Assembly: GCA_018700215.1 (NCBI GenBank)
Contig: JABIST010000382.1
Span: forward strand, 1 to 15,867
Length of the DNA stretch: 15,867 nucleotides
Direction: 5' to 3'
Source of the DNA: Dehalococcoidia bacterium
GTDB taxonomy: Bacteria > Chloroflexota > Dehalococcoidia > UBA2979
Shown: positions 7,085-15,867 of the stretch, piece after piece
How the letters are laid out: every line of letters starts with the position of its first letter
Numbering within the stretch: position 1 is the first letter of the stretch
Made by a program: the position numbers and the translations under genes
Notes under the pieces: generated by a model
Seen by the model: only the letters and a program-made list of their open reading frames with translations
Database searches by the model: none
What the model was told of the DNA's origin: nothing

Positions 7085-8842
7085 ATGGATCTCCTGCACC
7101 TCGTAGACCGCCTCGAGGAGTTGATCGCCGAGGCGCAGAAGATGCCCATCGGCAACCGCGTCATCATCGACCGGCGGCGGCTGCTTGACCTGATCGACCA
7201 GATGCGTATCTCCGTTCCGATCGAGGTTCGCGAAGCCCGCGAAATCGTTTCCGATCGCGATCGCATCCTCCGGGACGCCGAGGAAGAGTCCCGCATCATC
7301 GTCGGCCGCGCCGAGGAGAGCGCCTCGCATCTCGTCGAGGCACATGTCATTACCGAGGCTGCACGCGAGCGCGCCCAGGAAATTGCTGACGACGCCGAAC
7401 TCCGCCTCACCCAGCGCGTCGAACAGGCGAATGACGACATTCAGATCCGCATCGAGGAATCGCGCGACCTCGCTCGTCAGCAGATGCAGGCCGCGGATGA
7501 CTACGCCGCCGAGCTGCTCCATCGCCTCGACCGTCAGCTCCAGGCCTTCGTAGGTTCCGTGCAGGCCGGCATCGGTCAGGTCGAACCCGAGCGTGAACTA
7601 CCCCCCGCGCCCTACCCGGGCGAATTCGACCCGGGCCCACCAAACCCCGGCAACTTCCGTTCAGACGACGCCTTCGGTTCTCTGCCCGAGGACGATCGCT
7701 ACGCCGAAGAACTCACGCTCACCCGCCACGAACTCCCGGACATGGAAGTGCCCGAGATCACCCTGCCCGAACCCATCCTTGAGCCGCTGGTTGAGCCAGA
7801 GCCCGCCCCGGCTCCCGTCGTCATGGCCGAAGAAGAGGCCGAAAGCCTCCCCGTCTTTGTCGCCGAACCACCCGCCATCGATCCGACACCAGAAACAGAA
7901 ACCCCGTCCCGTTTCGGTAACTCGATCTGGGGACGTTCCGAGGCCCCTGCCCCCACGGCAGAACCCGAGCCCGAGCCAGAACCCGAACCCGAGCCAGAAC
8001 CGGCTGCGCCGGCTCCTGTTGCCCAGGATGAACCGACTCCCGAGCCCCCCGCCCGTTCTGGGTTCGCCACCTCCATCTGGGGCCGTTCCCCCGCCGCAGA
8101 CGCTCCGCTCGATGTCACTCCACCTGCGCGGGCGAGACCGGAGCCAGAGCCGGACTTCGTCGACGAACCTGCCGTCACCGAGCAGGTCGCCGCCAGCCTT
8201 GACTCGGCCGTCGAGGCCGAAACGGATGACACTGCTGATGAGTCTGCGTCGGCTGAACCAGAGCCCGCCGCTGACGGCGGCGGTCCCTTCTCGTCACTCT
8301 TCAATCGCCCCGCGGCCGATACCCCACCACCATCCGCCCCCGCCAGATCACCCGCTACGGGCCGCCGTGCCGGTTCGCGGGGCGCCAACCTGCCCGGCGA
8401 CAGTGGCAGACTCCCTGGCGCCAGCTCAGTGCCGCCGCCCGCAGCCTCGGGATCCCGCTTCGGTCTCTTCGGTCGTCGTGACCAGCCCGCTGCCAGCGTG
8501 GACACCGACATCGCTCCCGTCGTCGGATCGCCACAGCCCAACGGCGACGCCGTCGATGAACCTGACGAGAGCGACGAACGCTCCCCGGCGACCGGCTTCG
8601 GCTCCCGCCTCGGGCGCGCCAACCCTGCCGCGTCTGATGGTGGATTCGAGGATCTGCTCGCCCGGGCGCGCGAGACTGCTGACCCGCTGCCCGACACGCT
8701 CCCAGAAGATCTCGTCGATGAGGCCGACTCGAATCAGCCAGCAGCCGTCATCGATGACTTCGACAACCCGCCGCTCGATGACGACCCGGTCCGCGGCAAC
8801 GACACGCCCGACGACGATCGCCCCGCGCCAGACTCACCCTAA
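7085..8842 (+). CDS. SepIVA/DivIVA-like coiled-coil protein with long disordered acidic tail
   Basis: 585 aa. The start ATG has a good Shine-Dalgarno sequence (GAGGGA). Residues 1-55 (MDLLHLVDRLEELI ... NRVIIDRRRLLDLIDQMR ... PIEVREAREIV) match the N-terminus of DivIVA-domain proteins of the mycobacterial SepIVA type as I recall them; these act in septation and envelope growth and are encoded near coaD, rpmF or rnc in Actinobacteria. Residues 55-165 are a continuous charged coiled coil. From 167 on, the protein is Pro/Glu/Asp/Ala-rich and likely disordered, with an Glu-Pro run at 293-306 and five short aromatic-Gly-Arg motifs (SRFGNSIWGRS, SGFATSIWGRS, GPFSSLFNRP, SRFGLFGRR, TGFGSRLGRA). Family members I know are under about 260 aa, so the 400-residue tail is unusual. 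It lies last in the operon. A cytoplasmic scaffold role is inference. Confidence 0.8.
   Translation: MDLLHLVDRLEELIAEAQKMPIGNRVIIDRRRLLDLIDQMRISVPIEVREAREIVSDRDRILRDAEEESRIIVGRAEESASHLVEAHVITEAARERAQEIADDAELRLTQRVEQANDDIQIRIEESRDLARQQMQAADDYAAELLHRLDRQLQAFVGSVQAGIGQVEPERELPPAPYPGEFDPGPPNPGNFRSDDAFGSLPEDDRYAEELTLTRHELPDMEVPEITLPEPILEPLVEPEPAPAPVVMAEEEAESLPVFVAEPPAIDPTPETETPSRFGNSIWGRSEAPAPTAEPEPEPEPEPEPEPAAPAPVAQDEPTPEPPARSGFATSIWGRSPAADAPLDVTPPARARPEPEPDFVDEPAVTEQVAASLDSAVEAETDDTADESASAEPEPAADGGGPFSSLFNRPAADTPPPSAPARSPATGRRAGSRGANLPGDSGRLPGASSVPPPAASGSRFGLFGRRDQPAASVDTDIAPVVGSPQPNGDAVDEPDESDERSPATGFGSRLGRANPAASDGGFEDLLARARETADPLPDTLPEDLVDEADSNQPAAVIDDFDNPPLDDDPVRGNDTPDDDRPAPDSP
7961..8002 (+). 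repeat. Glu-Pro dipeptide coding repeat
   Basis: Codons 293-306 of the coiled-coil protein alternate GAG/GAA/GCAGAA and CCC/CCA to encode seven Glu-Pro pairs, with a partly repeated unit CCCGAGCCAGAA. Such tracts can expand or contract by slippage in 6-nt steps without breaking the frame. Confidence 0.6.
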
Positions 8843-8845
8843 CCA

Positions 8846-8860
8846 ACCTCGCTCCGAGGT
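8846..8860. terminator. Weak hairpin between convergent genes
   Basis: ACCTCG and CGAGGT with a 3-nt loop form a 6-bp stem in the 42-bp gap between the end of the plus-strand operon (8842) and the end of leuS (8885). No T tract follows on either strand, so termination here is uncertain. Confidence 0.25.
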
Positions 8861-8884
8861 CGTGCGAGACCGCCGAGTCGCGCG

Positions 8885-11371
<2,487 letters not shown>

Positions 11372-11421
11372 CGTCTGGCCTCGTCCATTCTCGCGGTCCG
11401 CGCCGCCTCAAACAGTTGGTT

Positions 11422-11448
11422 AAAAGCGAAGCGCGCCTCAGGGCGCGC
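11422..11448 (-). terminator. Terminator-like hairpin in the leuS leader (attenuator)
   Basis: On the minus strand GCGCGCC (11448-11442), loop CTGA, GGCGCGC (11437-11431) form a perfect 7-bp GC stem followed by TTCGCTTTT. It lies 50 nt before leuS and after the leader ORF, so it would end transcription before leuS unless prevented. The plus-strand reading has no T tract. Confidence 0.65.
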
Positions 11449-11454
11449 ATGAGC

Positions 11455-11482
11455 AGGCGACGTCGCGAAGGCGACGCCGCCT
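11455..11482 (-). promoter_or_regulatory. Stem-loop directly after the Leu leader peptide
   Basis: Two 12-nt arms pair with one G-U wobble on the minus strand around a CTTC loop. The 5' arm begins within the stop codon of the leader ORF, so a ribosome at or near the stop would open it. Both arms contain CGTCGCCT (11476-11469 and 11462-11455), and this can pair with AGGCG-CG in the terminator's 3' arm (11438-11432) with one bulge. That gives a candidate alternative fold. Confidence 0.55.
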
Positions 11483-11525
11483 ACATAAGGACGAGAAGCA
11501 GATCTTGGTTGGTCATGTTCACCAT
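11481..11525 (-). CDS. Leucine-rich leader peptide of leuS
   Basis: 14 codons, MVNMTNQDLLLVLM, then TAG. Codons 9-13 are CTG CTT CTC GTC CTT: four leucines in five. CTT looks uncommon for Leu in the neighbouring genes, which prefer CTC and CTG, so these codons may be sensitive to tRNA-Leu charging. The ATG at 11525 lies about three bases from the predicted RNA start and has no Shine-Dalgarno sequence, fitting leaderless translation; an internal ATG at 11516 would give 11 residues. The stop is embedded in the following stem-loop. By analogy with leuL, ilvL and pheM leaders, the act of translating it, not its product, is expected to matter. Confidence 0.65.
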   Translation of the reverse strand: MVNMTNQDLLLVLM

Positions 11526-11534
11526 CGTGCGATC

Positions 11535-11564
11535 AGTATCTGCAGTTCCCGCTAGGGGAGTCAA
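11535..11564 (-). promoter_or_regulatory. Promoter of the leuS leader
   Basis: Minus strand: -35 TTGACT (11564-11559, five of six consensus bases), an 18-bp spacer, and -10 GATACT (11540-11535, four of six). Initiation about 7 nt after the -10 falls near A 11528, three bases before the leader ATG. It is the best sigma-70-type promoter I see in the window, and lies between the stop of the 59-aa gene (11586) and the leader. Confidence 0.65.
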
Positions 11565-11585
11565 TAGCGCGTACGCGGCCCGCCA

Positions 11586-11765
11586 CTACATCAACACCAA
11601 AATCACCGCCACCAGCAGCGGCACACCCAGGCTCACGACCCCGAGCAACTTCCGAGCTTCCTGCAGCCGTACCTCCGGCTCCGTCGCACGCGTCGCCCGA
11701 CGCATCTGCCACGTCGTCAGCGCCACGTACACCAGGAACAAGCCACCGAGGATCGCCGCTGCCAT
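11586..11765 (-). CDS. Small two-TM membrane protein (59 aa)
   Basis: 59 aa, ATG 11765 to TAG 11586. Two hydrophobic segments (about residues 2-19, AAAILGGLFLVYVALTTW, and 40-59, ending LLVAVILVLM) flank a basic and acidic loop (QMRRATRATEPEVRLQEARK), giving a hairpin with both ends probably outside. GGGAGG 5 nt before the ATG is one of the strongest ribosome-binding sites in the window, which supports a real gene despite its length. It starts 31 nt after the stop of the PQQ dehydrogenase-like gene on the same strand, so the two are probably co-transcribed. No family is recognised and no function can be given. Confidence 0.68.
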   Translation of the reverse strand: MAAAILGGLFLVYVALTTWQMRRATRATEPEVRLQEARKLLGVVSLGVPLLVAVILVLM

Positions 11766-11796
11766 AAAGCCTCCCAGCCCGTTCGCCCGCCCGAGC

Positions 11797-13182
11797 CTAC
11801 GGGCTCACCAGCCTGACGATCGACCGCCCAAACCGCACCACATACACCTCACCCGCCGCGTCCATCCCGAACGACGAGATATTTCCGAGCCCATTCGCTA
11901 CCACCACCGGCGCCGCCGATCCGTCAGCCGGCATCGCCCACACCTCGCCGCTGCAATAGTCGCCGAACACGTATGCCCCGGCGAGCTCCGGCACCGCCGA
12001 GCCGCGATACACCACCCCGCCCGTGATCGAGCACCGACCGCTCGAGTGGCTGTACGTCGCCCACGGCAACGCCAGTCCGCCGCTACTGCACCCGCTCGAG
12101 GGCGAGTAGCACGCGTTCCCCTCCATCGTGTTCCAGCCGTAGTTCCCCCCGCGGCTGACCACGCTCACCTCTTCCACCGCGTTCTGCCCAACGTCGCCCA
12201 CCCAGAGCGCACCCGTTGCCGAGTCGAACGCCATCCGCCACGGGTTCCGCAGCCCCAGTGCCCAGATCTCCGGCAGCGCCCCGTCCGTATCCACCCATGG
12301 ATTATTCGAGGGCACTACATACGGCTGTCCCGTGCTCGCGCTGCTCACGTCGATCCGGATCACCTTCCCCAGCAGCGTCATCATGTTCTGCCCGTTGCCC
12401 TGCGGGTCTCCGCCCGAACCGCCGTCCCCGATGCCCAGGTACAGCATCCCGTCATTCCCGAAGCGCACCGCCCCGCCGTTGTGGTTGCTGAACGGCTGAT
12501 CCACCTCCAGCACCACCAGCTCGCTGCTCGCGCTCGCCACCCCGCCCGACACCGAGAACCGCGACAGCACCGTCCGTCGAGGCCCGGACGCGCTGTAGTA
12601 CGCCCACAGGTTCCCGCTCGAATCGAACGTCACCGACAGCAGCCCCTGCTCCCCGCCGTACACCACCCGATCGCGGATATCGAGCATCGTCGACTCGCCG
12701 CTCCCATTCGCGTTGAACAGCGACACCACCCCCTTCTGGTCCGCGACGAACAGCCGGCTGCCGTACGCCCCAAACTCAATCGGCGCGTCGAACCCGGCGC
12801 CGCCCAGCGCCTCCACGCTCGTCACCGGCCCAATTCCCACCTTCGGCGGCTCGATCACCACCACCATCGATGTGTTCGCTGGCACCGCCCCGCCCGGATA
12901 CAGGCCCAGGAAGCCCGCGTTGGCGAAAGCAGGTGCACCCACCAGGTACCCGATCAGCGACCCACTCACGCTCACCCAGACCGACGTGACATCGGGATCC
13001 GTCGTCGCGATCTCATCAACCGAGCCGCCATCCCACAGCGCCAACGCCACACCCGACGCAGGCAACTGCCCGACGAACCCGGCCGCCACCACCTCGTCGC
13101 CATCAGCCGATGCACCATCTGGAACCAACAGCACCAGTGACAGCGCTATCGTCGCCAGTAGAACGAACCCACGCTTGAACAT
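11797..13182 (-). CDS. Secreted PQQ-dependent sugar dehydrogenase-like protein
   Basis: 461 aa. The start ATG has GAGGGG upstream. Residues 1-26 are a signal peptide (KR, hydrophobic core, ASA). Residues 28-112 form a separate module (GFVGQLPASGVALALWDGG, then GYLVGAPAFANAGFLGLYPG), which I recall as an N-terminal or repeated unit in secreted Chloroflexota proteins. Residues 120-460 are a beta-propeller of the soluble glucose/aldose sugar dehydrogenase (YliI-like) family: QPFSNHNGGAVRFGNDGMLY, LGIGDGGSGGDPQGNGQN, LGKVIRIDV, EIWALGLRNPWRMAFD, LWVGDVGQNAVEEV and GGNYGWNTMEG. The His of SNHNGG corresponds to the catalytic-base region. Cysteine pairs (CYSPSSGC, YCSG) suggest disulfides. It would oxidise sugars outside the cell if PQQ is available; many homologues have unproven substrates. 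Confidence 0.88.
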   Translation of the reverse strand: MFKRGFVLLATIALSLVLLVPDGASADGDEVVAAGFVGQLPASGVALALWDGGSVDEIATTDPDVTSVWVSVSGSLIGYLVGAPAFANAGFLGLYPGGAVPANTSMVVVIEPPKVGIGPVTSVEALGGAGFDAPIEFGAYGSRLFVADQKGVVSLFNANGSGESTMLDIRDRVVYGGEQGLLSVTFDSSGNLWAYYSASGPRRTVLSRFSVSGGVASASSELVVLEVDQPFSNHNGGAVRFGNDGMLYLGIGDGGSGGDPQGNGQNMMTLLGKVIRIDVSSASTGQPYVVPSNNPWVDTDGALPEIWALGLRNPWRMAFDSATGALWVGDVGQNAVEEVSVVSRGGNYGWNTMEGNACYSPSSGCSSGGLALPWATYSHSSGRCSITGGVVYRGSAVPELAGAYVFGDYCSGEVWAMPADGSAAPVVVANGLGNISSFGMDAAGEVYVVRFGRSIVRLVSP

Positions 13183-13255
13183 CGGTCACCCCTCGTCGGA
13201 CACGGCGGCGCTTGCTGGCCCGCCTGTTGTCACTCGGAAGTGTATCGGTCTGTCG

Positions 13256-13993
13256 TTAGCGACTCAGCGACAAGAACGCGTTCACAATCGTCTGCCGCAG
13301 CGACGCCGCCTCAATCCACGGCTGCTGTGGCTCGAACGCCAGCAACACGTTCTCGTTCCAGTACACCCAGCCGCCATCCACCTCGCACCCCGAAATCCGA
13401 GGGCTCGCCGCACCGCTCGAGGGCAGCACCCAATCCGCCTTCAGTGCGTCCCCGCCCGGGTACACCCACAGTGTGAAGTCCGGCCCGCGCTCCGAGGCGT
13501 ATCGATGCGCACCGGATGCCTCCCCGAGACACTCCGAGCGCAACTCCGACAACTCGTAATCCACCCCACGCTGAGCCAGGGCATCCAGCAACTGACTCGC
13601 GCTGAACGGCGATCCGGTCGGCAGTGGTATCGCCGTCGGCTCAGCCGTCGCCGTCGCCACCGGCGTCGCGGTCGCAGTCGTTGTTGCCTCCGTTGTCGCC
13701 ACTGCCCAGGGAGTCGCCACCGGTTCTGGCGTCGGCTCAGGCGTCGCCGTGACCGCTACCGGCGTCTCCACCGAAAGCACAATCACCTCTGGAATCACAT
13801 ACACCGGCGTCGCCGTCGGAATCACCGTCGCTTGATCCGCCATCACCGGCGCGGTGACCGAAGTGGCTTCCTGACCACTCGCTGACTGATAGCAGCCTGT
13901 GCTCCACAGCACAGCCAATCCCAGCAGCAATACCAGGGGCATTCCAGCTGTTCGTATGGTCGTCTGATCGCCCCTGGGGGCCTTCGAAGGCAC
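13256..13993 (-). CDS. Secreted/lipoprotein-like protein with Thr/Pro-rich linker, unknown function
   Basis: 245 aa from GTG 13993. Residues 1-17 are basic (K, R, R), residues 18-31 hydrophobic, and WSTGC looks like a relaxed lipobox (Ser at -3 instead of Leu), so it is exported and possibly lipid-anchored. Residues 35-125 are a Thr/Ala/Pro/Val linker with TATPEPTPEP-type sequence. Residues 128-245 form a globular domain (FSASQLLDALAQRGVDYEL, WVYPGGDALKADWVLP, GGWVYWNENVLLAF) with two cysteines that may pair. An alternative start is ATG 13942 (residue 18), which would lose the basic n-region. It lies 73 nt before the PQQ dehydrogenase-like gene on the same strand. I recognise no family. Confidence 0.78.
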   Translation of the reverse strand: MPSKAPRGDQTTIRTAGMPLVLLLGLAVLWSTGCYQSASGQEATSVTAPVMADQATVIPTATPVYVIPEVIVLSVETPVAVTATPEPTPEPVATPWAVATTEATTTATATPVATATAEPTAIPLPTGSPFSASQLLDALAQRGVDYELSELRSECLGEASGAHRYASERGPDFTLWVYPGGDALKADWVLPSSGAASPRISGCEVDGGWVYWNENVLLAFEPQQPWIEAASLRQTIVNAFLSLSR

Positions 13994-14070
13994 TATCTGA
14001 CTATCGACAGACTCACCCCGCGACCTGAGGGATAGCGCTTCACCACAAGCCGCTCAGTGCGATAGTTGAA

Positions 14071-14079
14071 GGAGGGAGG
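14071..14079 (+). promoter_or_regulatory. Strong Shine-Dalgarno of the phosphodiesterase gene
   Basis: GGAGGGAGG lies 5 nt before GTG 14085 and decides this non-ATG start. No convincing promoter pairs with it in the 91-bp divergent gap. Confidence 0.7.
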
Positions 14080-14084
14080 CTCAC

Positions 14085-15536
14085 GTGACCCGCACCGTGG
14101 TCTTTGTATTCGACGGCCTACAGGCCGAACTCGTCACACCCGAGTTGATGCCGAACCTCTCACTGTTCGCTGCCACCGGCGCACGCTTCCAATCCCACCA
14201 GCCCGTCTTCCCCACCGTCACCCGAGTGAACGCAGCTTCGATCGTCACCGGCTGTTTCCCCGGCACCCACGGGCTCGCCGGGAACATGTCGCTGGTCCCG
14301 GAGTGGAGTCTGACCGAGCCAATGAACGCAATGAAGCCAGAGTTCCAGGAACTGCTCGCCAGCGGCGGACGGGTGCTCCTCGTGCCAACGCTCGCTGAAT
14401 TACTCGCTGCGCATGAACTCGAATACATCGCCGTGGGGATCGGCACCACCGGACAATCCTTCGTCCACCACCCCAACGGTGAGGACGCCGAATTCGGCGC
14501 GTCCATTCATCCCCAGTACGCCCTGCCGGGGCCGCTCTTTCGCCACCTCGTCGCCCGCTTCGGCGCCTGGCCCGATCACGCCCTCCCAGATGTCGCGCGC
14601 ATCGAGCAGATGATCGATATCACCACCCAGTACGTACTCGCCGAGCGCGACCCTGCCGTCACGCTCATCTGGAGTTCCGAGCCTGACAATTCACAGCACG
14701 GCTCTCCGCTCAACTCCCCCACCGTCCATCAGGCCGTCCACGCCGCGGACGCTGGCTTCGGTCGCCTCCTCGCCTGGCTCGAGGAAAACGATCGTGCCTC
14801 GGACACCAACGTCATCGTCACTTGCGATCACGGTCACACCACCGTCAGCGCCGTCATTCCCGTCGCCGAGCTACTCGCCGAAGTCGGATTCCCACGGCCC
14901 GGCGAACCCGGCGGCATCGTCGTCGCCAACAACGGAGGCGCCGCGCTCTTCTACATCCAGGGCCACGACGCCGAGATTGCGGACCGCCTCGCTGAGTGGC
15001 TCGTCGCCCAACCCTGGGCCGGCCCACTGCTTGCCGCCGACCGCTTCGACCGCATCCGCGGCACGCTCCCCACCTCCCTCGTCGGTCTCGATGGCCCCCG
15101 AGGTCCGGACCTCGCACTCTCCTTCGCCTGGAACGAGCGCGTCAATGAGCACGGCGCGGTCGGTCACTCCTTCGTCGCTGGTGGACCCATCGGACAGGGC
15201 CAGCACGGCTCAATGAGCCCTCAGGAACTTCGCACCTTCACGGTCGCCCGTGGCCCAGACTTCAAAGCCAATGTCTCCATCCCCTCTGTCACTGGCCACC
15301 CGGACCTCGCCCCCACCATCCTCCGTACCCTCGGCATCACACCGCCACCCCACATGGACGGTCGCGTCATCGAAGAAGCGCTGGCCGATGGTGATCCCAC
15401 TTCTGACATGACCACCTCGGACCGCGTCGCCTCACGCACCGTCACCGGCGGCACCTACATGCAGCGCCTCACCGTCGCCCCCGCCACCCGAGGCAGCCAC
15501 CTCCTCTGGGCCGACGCTCGCTTCGTCCGCGGCTAA
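14085..15536 (+). CDS. Nucleotide pyrophosphatase/phosphodiesterase-like protein (alkaline phosphatase superfamily)
   Basis: 483 aa. All seven expected two-metal site residues are visible: Asp10 (VFVFDGLQ), the nucleophile Thr46 (FPTVTRVNAASIVTG, equivalent to the Thr in FPTKTFPN of NPP enzymes), Asp201 and His205 (EPDNSQHG), Asp248 and His249 (TCDHGHTTV), and His374 (GQHGSMSP). The family hydrolyses phosphodiester or phosphomonoester bonds of nucleotides, lipids or phosphonates using zinc or similar metals. There is no signal peptide, so it is probably cytoplasmic, unlike many NPPs. The end of the protein (after about 440) lies beyond the conserved fold. It is divergent from the unknown lipoprotein gene, and the next gene starts 65 bp later. 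Substrate unknown. Confidence 0.88.
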   Translation: MTRTVVFVFDGLQAELVTPELMPNLSLFAATGARFQSHQPVFPTVTRVNAASIVTGCFPGTHGLAGNMSLVPEWSLTEPMNAMKPEFQELLASGGRVLLVPTLAELLAAHELEYIAVGIGTTGQSFVHHPNGEDAEFGASIHPQYALPGPLFRHLVARFGAWPDHALPDVARIEQMIDITTQYVLAERDPAVTLIWSSEPDNSQHGSPLNSPTVHQAVHAADAGFGRLLAWLEENDRASDTNVIVTCDHGHTTVSAVIPVAELLAEVGFPRPGEPGGIVVANNGGAALFYIQGHDAEIADRLAEWLVAQPWAGPLLAADRFDRIRGTLPTSLVGLDGPRGPDLALSFAWNERVNEHGAVGHSFVAGGPIGQGQHGSMSPQELRTFTVARGPDFKANVSIPSVTGHPDLAPTILRTLGITPPPHMDGRVIEEALADGDPTSDMTTSDRVASRTVTGGTYMQRLTVAPATRGSHLLWADARFVRG

Positions 15537-15567
15537 CCCACCTCCTCCAACCTCCGATCCATCCCCC

Positions 15568-15576
15568 TGCTAACAT
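15568..15576 (+). promoter_or_regulatory. Possible extended -10 promoter element
   Basis: TGCTAACAT fits TGnTAnnnT and would start RNA near 15583, leaving a short leader with the ribosome-binding site GAGGAGGGG before ATG 15602. No clear -35 is seen. Confidence 0.3.
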
Positions 15577-15601
15577 TGACCTCCGAGGAGGGGACGCACG
15601 C

Positions 15602-15867
15602 ATGACCGCGGTCGACGAACTCCGCACCCGCGCTACCGACTCCGCCTCGATCGTCCACGAACTCGCCTCCTGGTCAGACGTCGCCGGCCTCGCACTCGAG
15701 ATCGCGAGGGGTGGTCGCATCGCCATCACCCCCTCCCTCGCCGCCGACCAACCCGACCTTGTCGCTGCCCTCGATCGCCACCTCCTCGAGCCCAGCTCCG
15801 AGGCGCCCTTCTACTCCATCGCCGATGTCGCCGTCGGCATCGTTCGAGGCGTGCTCGCCGTCGCCGA
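15602..15867 (+). CDS. LUD-domain (LutC-like) protein, 3'-truncated by window end
   Basis: The first 88 codons of an open frame that runs off the window. The ATG is preceded by GAGGAGGGG at 9-nt spacing. The visible part reads MTAVDELRTRATDSASIVHE, then WSDVAGLALEIARGG, and ends FYSIADVAVGIVRGVLAVA. The last stretch resembles the segment before the AdTGT/AETGS motif of LUD-domain proteins (LutB/LutC, lactate-utilisation iron-sulfur enzymes), but the diagnostic motif would lie just past the window end. Function therefore stays tentative. Confidence 0.6.
   Translation, partial: MTAVDELRTRATDSASIVHELASWSDVAGLALEIARGGRIAITPSLAADQPDLVAALDRHLLEPSSEAPFYSIADVAVGIVRGVLAVA

Noticed and set aside
11385..11405. 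GGACCGCGAGAA on the minus strand before leuS, resembling part of a T-box (ACCGCG)
   Set aside because: The UGGN bulge context and the AGGGUGG lead are missing, no Stem I or specifier loop is visible, and the motif is part of a simple CGCGG-A-CCGCG palindrome.
11416..13140. 574-aa plus-strand ORF over the leuS leader and PQQ dehydrogenase-like gene
   Set aside because: Arg/His/Pro-rich antisense frame with no recognisable domain; it crosses the leader hairpins and two supported minus-strand genes.
13980..14084. Divergent promoters with GATAGT-type -10 boxes (14061-14066 plus; two GATAGT copies on minus just before GTG 13993)
   Set aside because: No matching -35 elements; the plus-strand box would start RNA inside the Shine-Dalgarno sequence. 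Leaderless initiation at GTG 13993 remains possible but is unsupported.

Overview
The window is high-GC bacterial chromosomal DNA, densely coded on both strands. It has a housekeeping core (greA, rsmD, coaD, leuS) and several secreted or membrane proteins with Thr/Pro/Glu-rich linkers. The gene mix best fits a Chloroflexota bacterium, possibly a Dehalococcoidia-like lineage. The pointers are a SepIVA/DivIVA-like coiled-coil gene directly after coaD, a PQQ sugar-dehydrogenase-like protein with an N-terminal module I associate with that phylum, and a LUD-type gene. This placement is inference from protein style, not from a database search.

Layout. 70-462: small lipoprotein (+). 521-2002: GT-C/family 39 membrane glycosyltransferase (+). 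2070-2546: greA (-), with a clear intrinsic terminator at 2001-2031 that overlaps the end of the convergent glycosyltransferase gene. 2725-8842: a likely plus-strand operon of an HtrA-type protease, a membrane-anchored GH18-like protein, rsmD, coaD and a SepIVA/DivIVA-like protein, joined by 4-nt overlaps (GTGA, ATGA) or short gaps. 8885-11371: leuS (-), convergent with that operon. 11422-11564: the leuS leader. 11586-11765: a 59-aa two-TM protein (-). 11797-13182: secreted PQQ-dependent dehydrogenase-like protein (-). 13256-13993: signal-peptide/lipoprotein-like protein of unknown function (-). 14085-15536: alkaline-phosphatase-superfamily phosphodiesterase (+). 15602-end: start of a LUD-domain-like gene (+), cut by the window edge.

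The most notable element is upstream of leuS. A promoter (TTGACT, 18 bp, GATACT) would start RNA about three bases before a 14-codon ORF encoding MVNMTNQDLLLVLM, with four Leu codons within five codons. Its stop codon sits at the base of a 12-bp stem-loop, followed by a 7-bp GC hairpin with a T-rich tail, then leuS. This has the parts of a ribosome-mediated leucine attenuator controlling leucyl-tRNA synthetase, probably on a leaderless transcript. I see no T-box.

Other points are a GreA whose fingertip acidic pair is shifted by one residue, a GH18-like domain that has lost its catalytic acids, repeated aromatic-Gly-Arg motifs in the tail of the SepIVA-like protein, and patches where the strand-wide C excess reverses.
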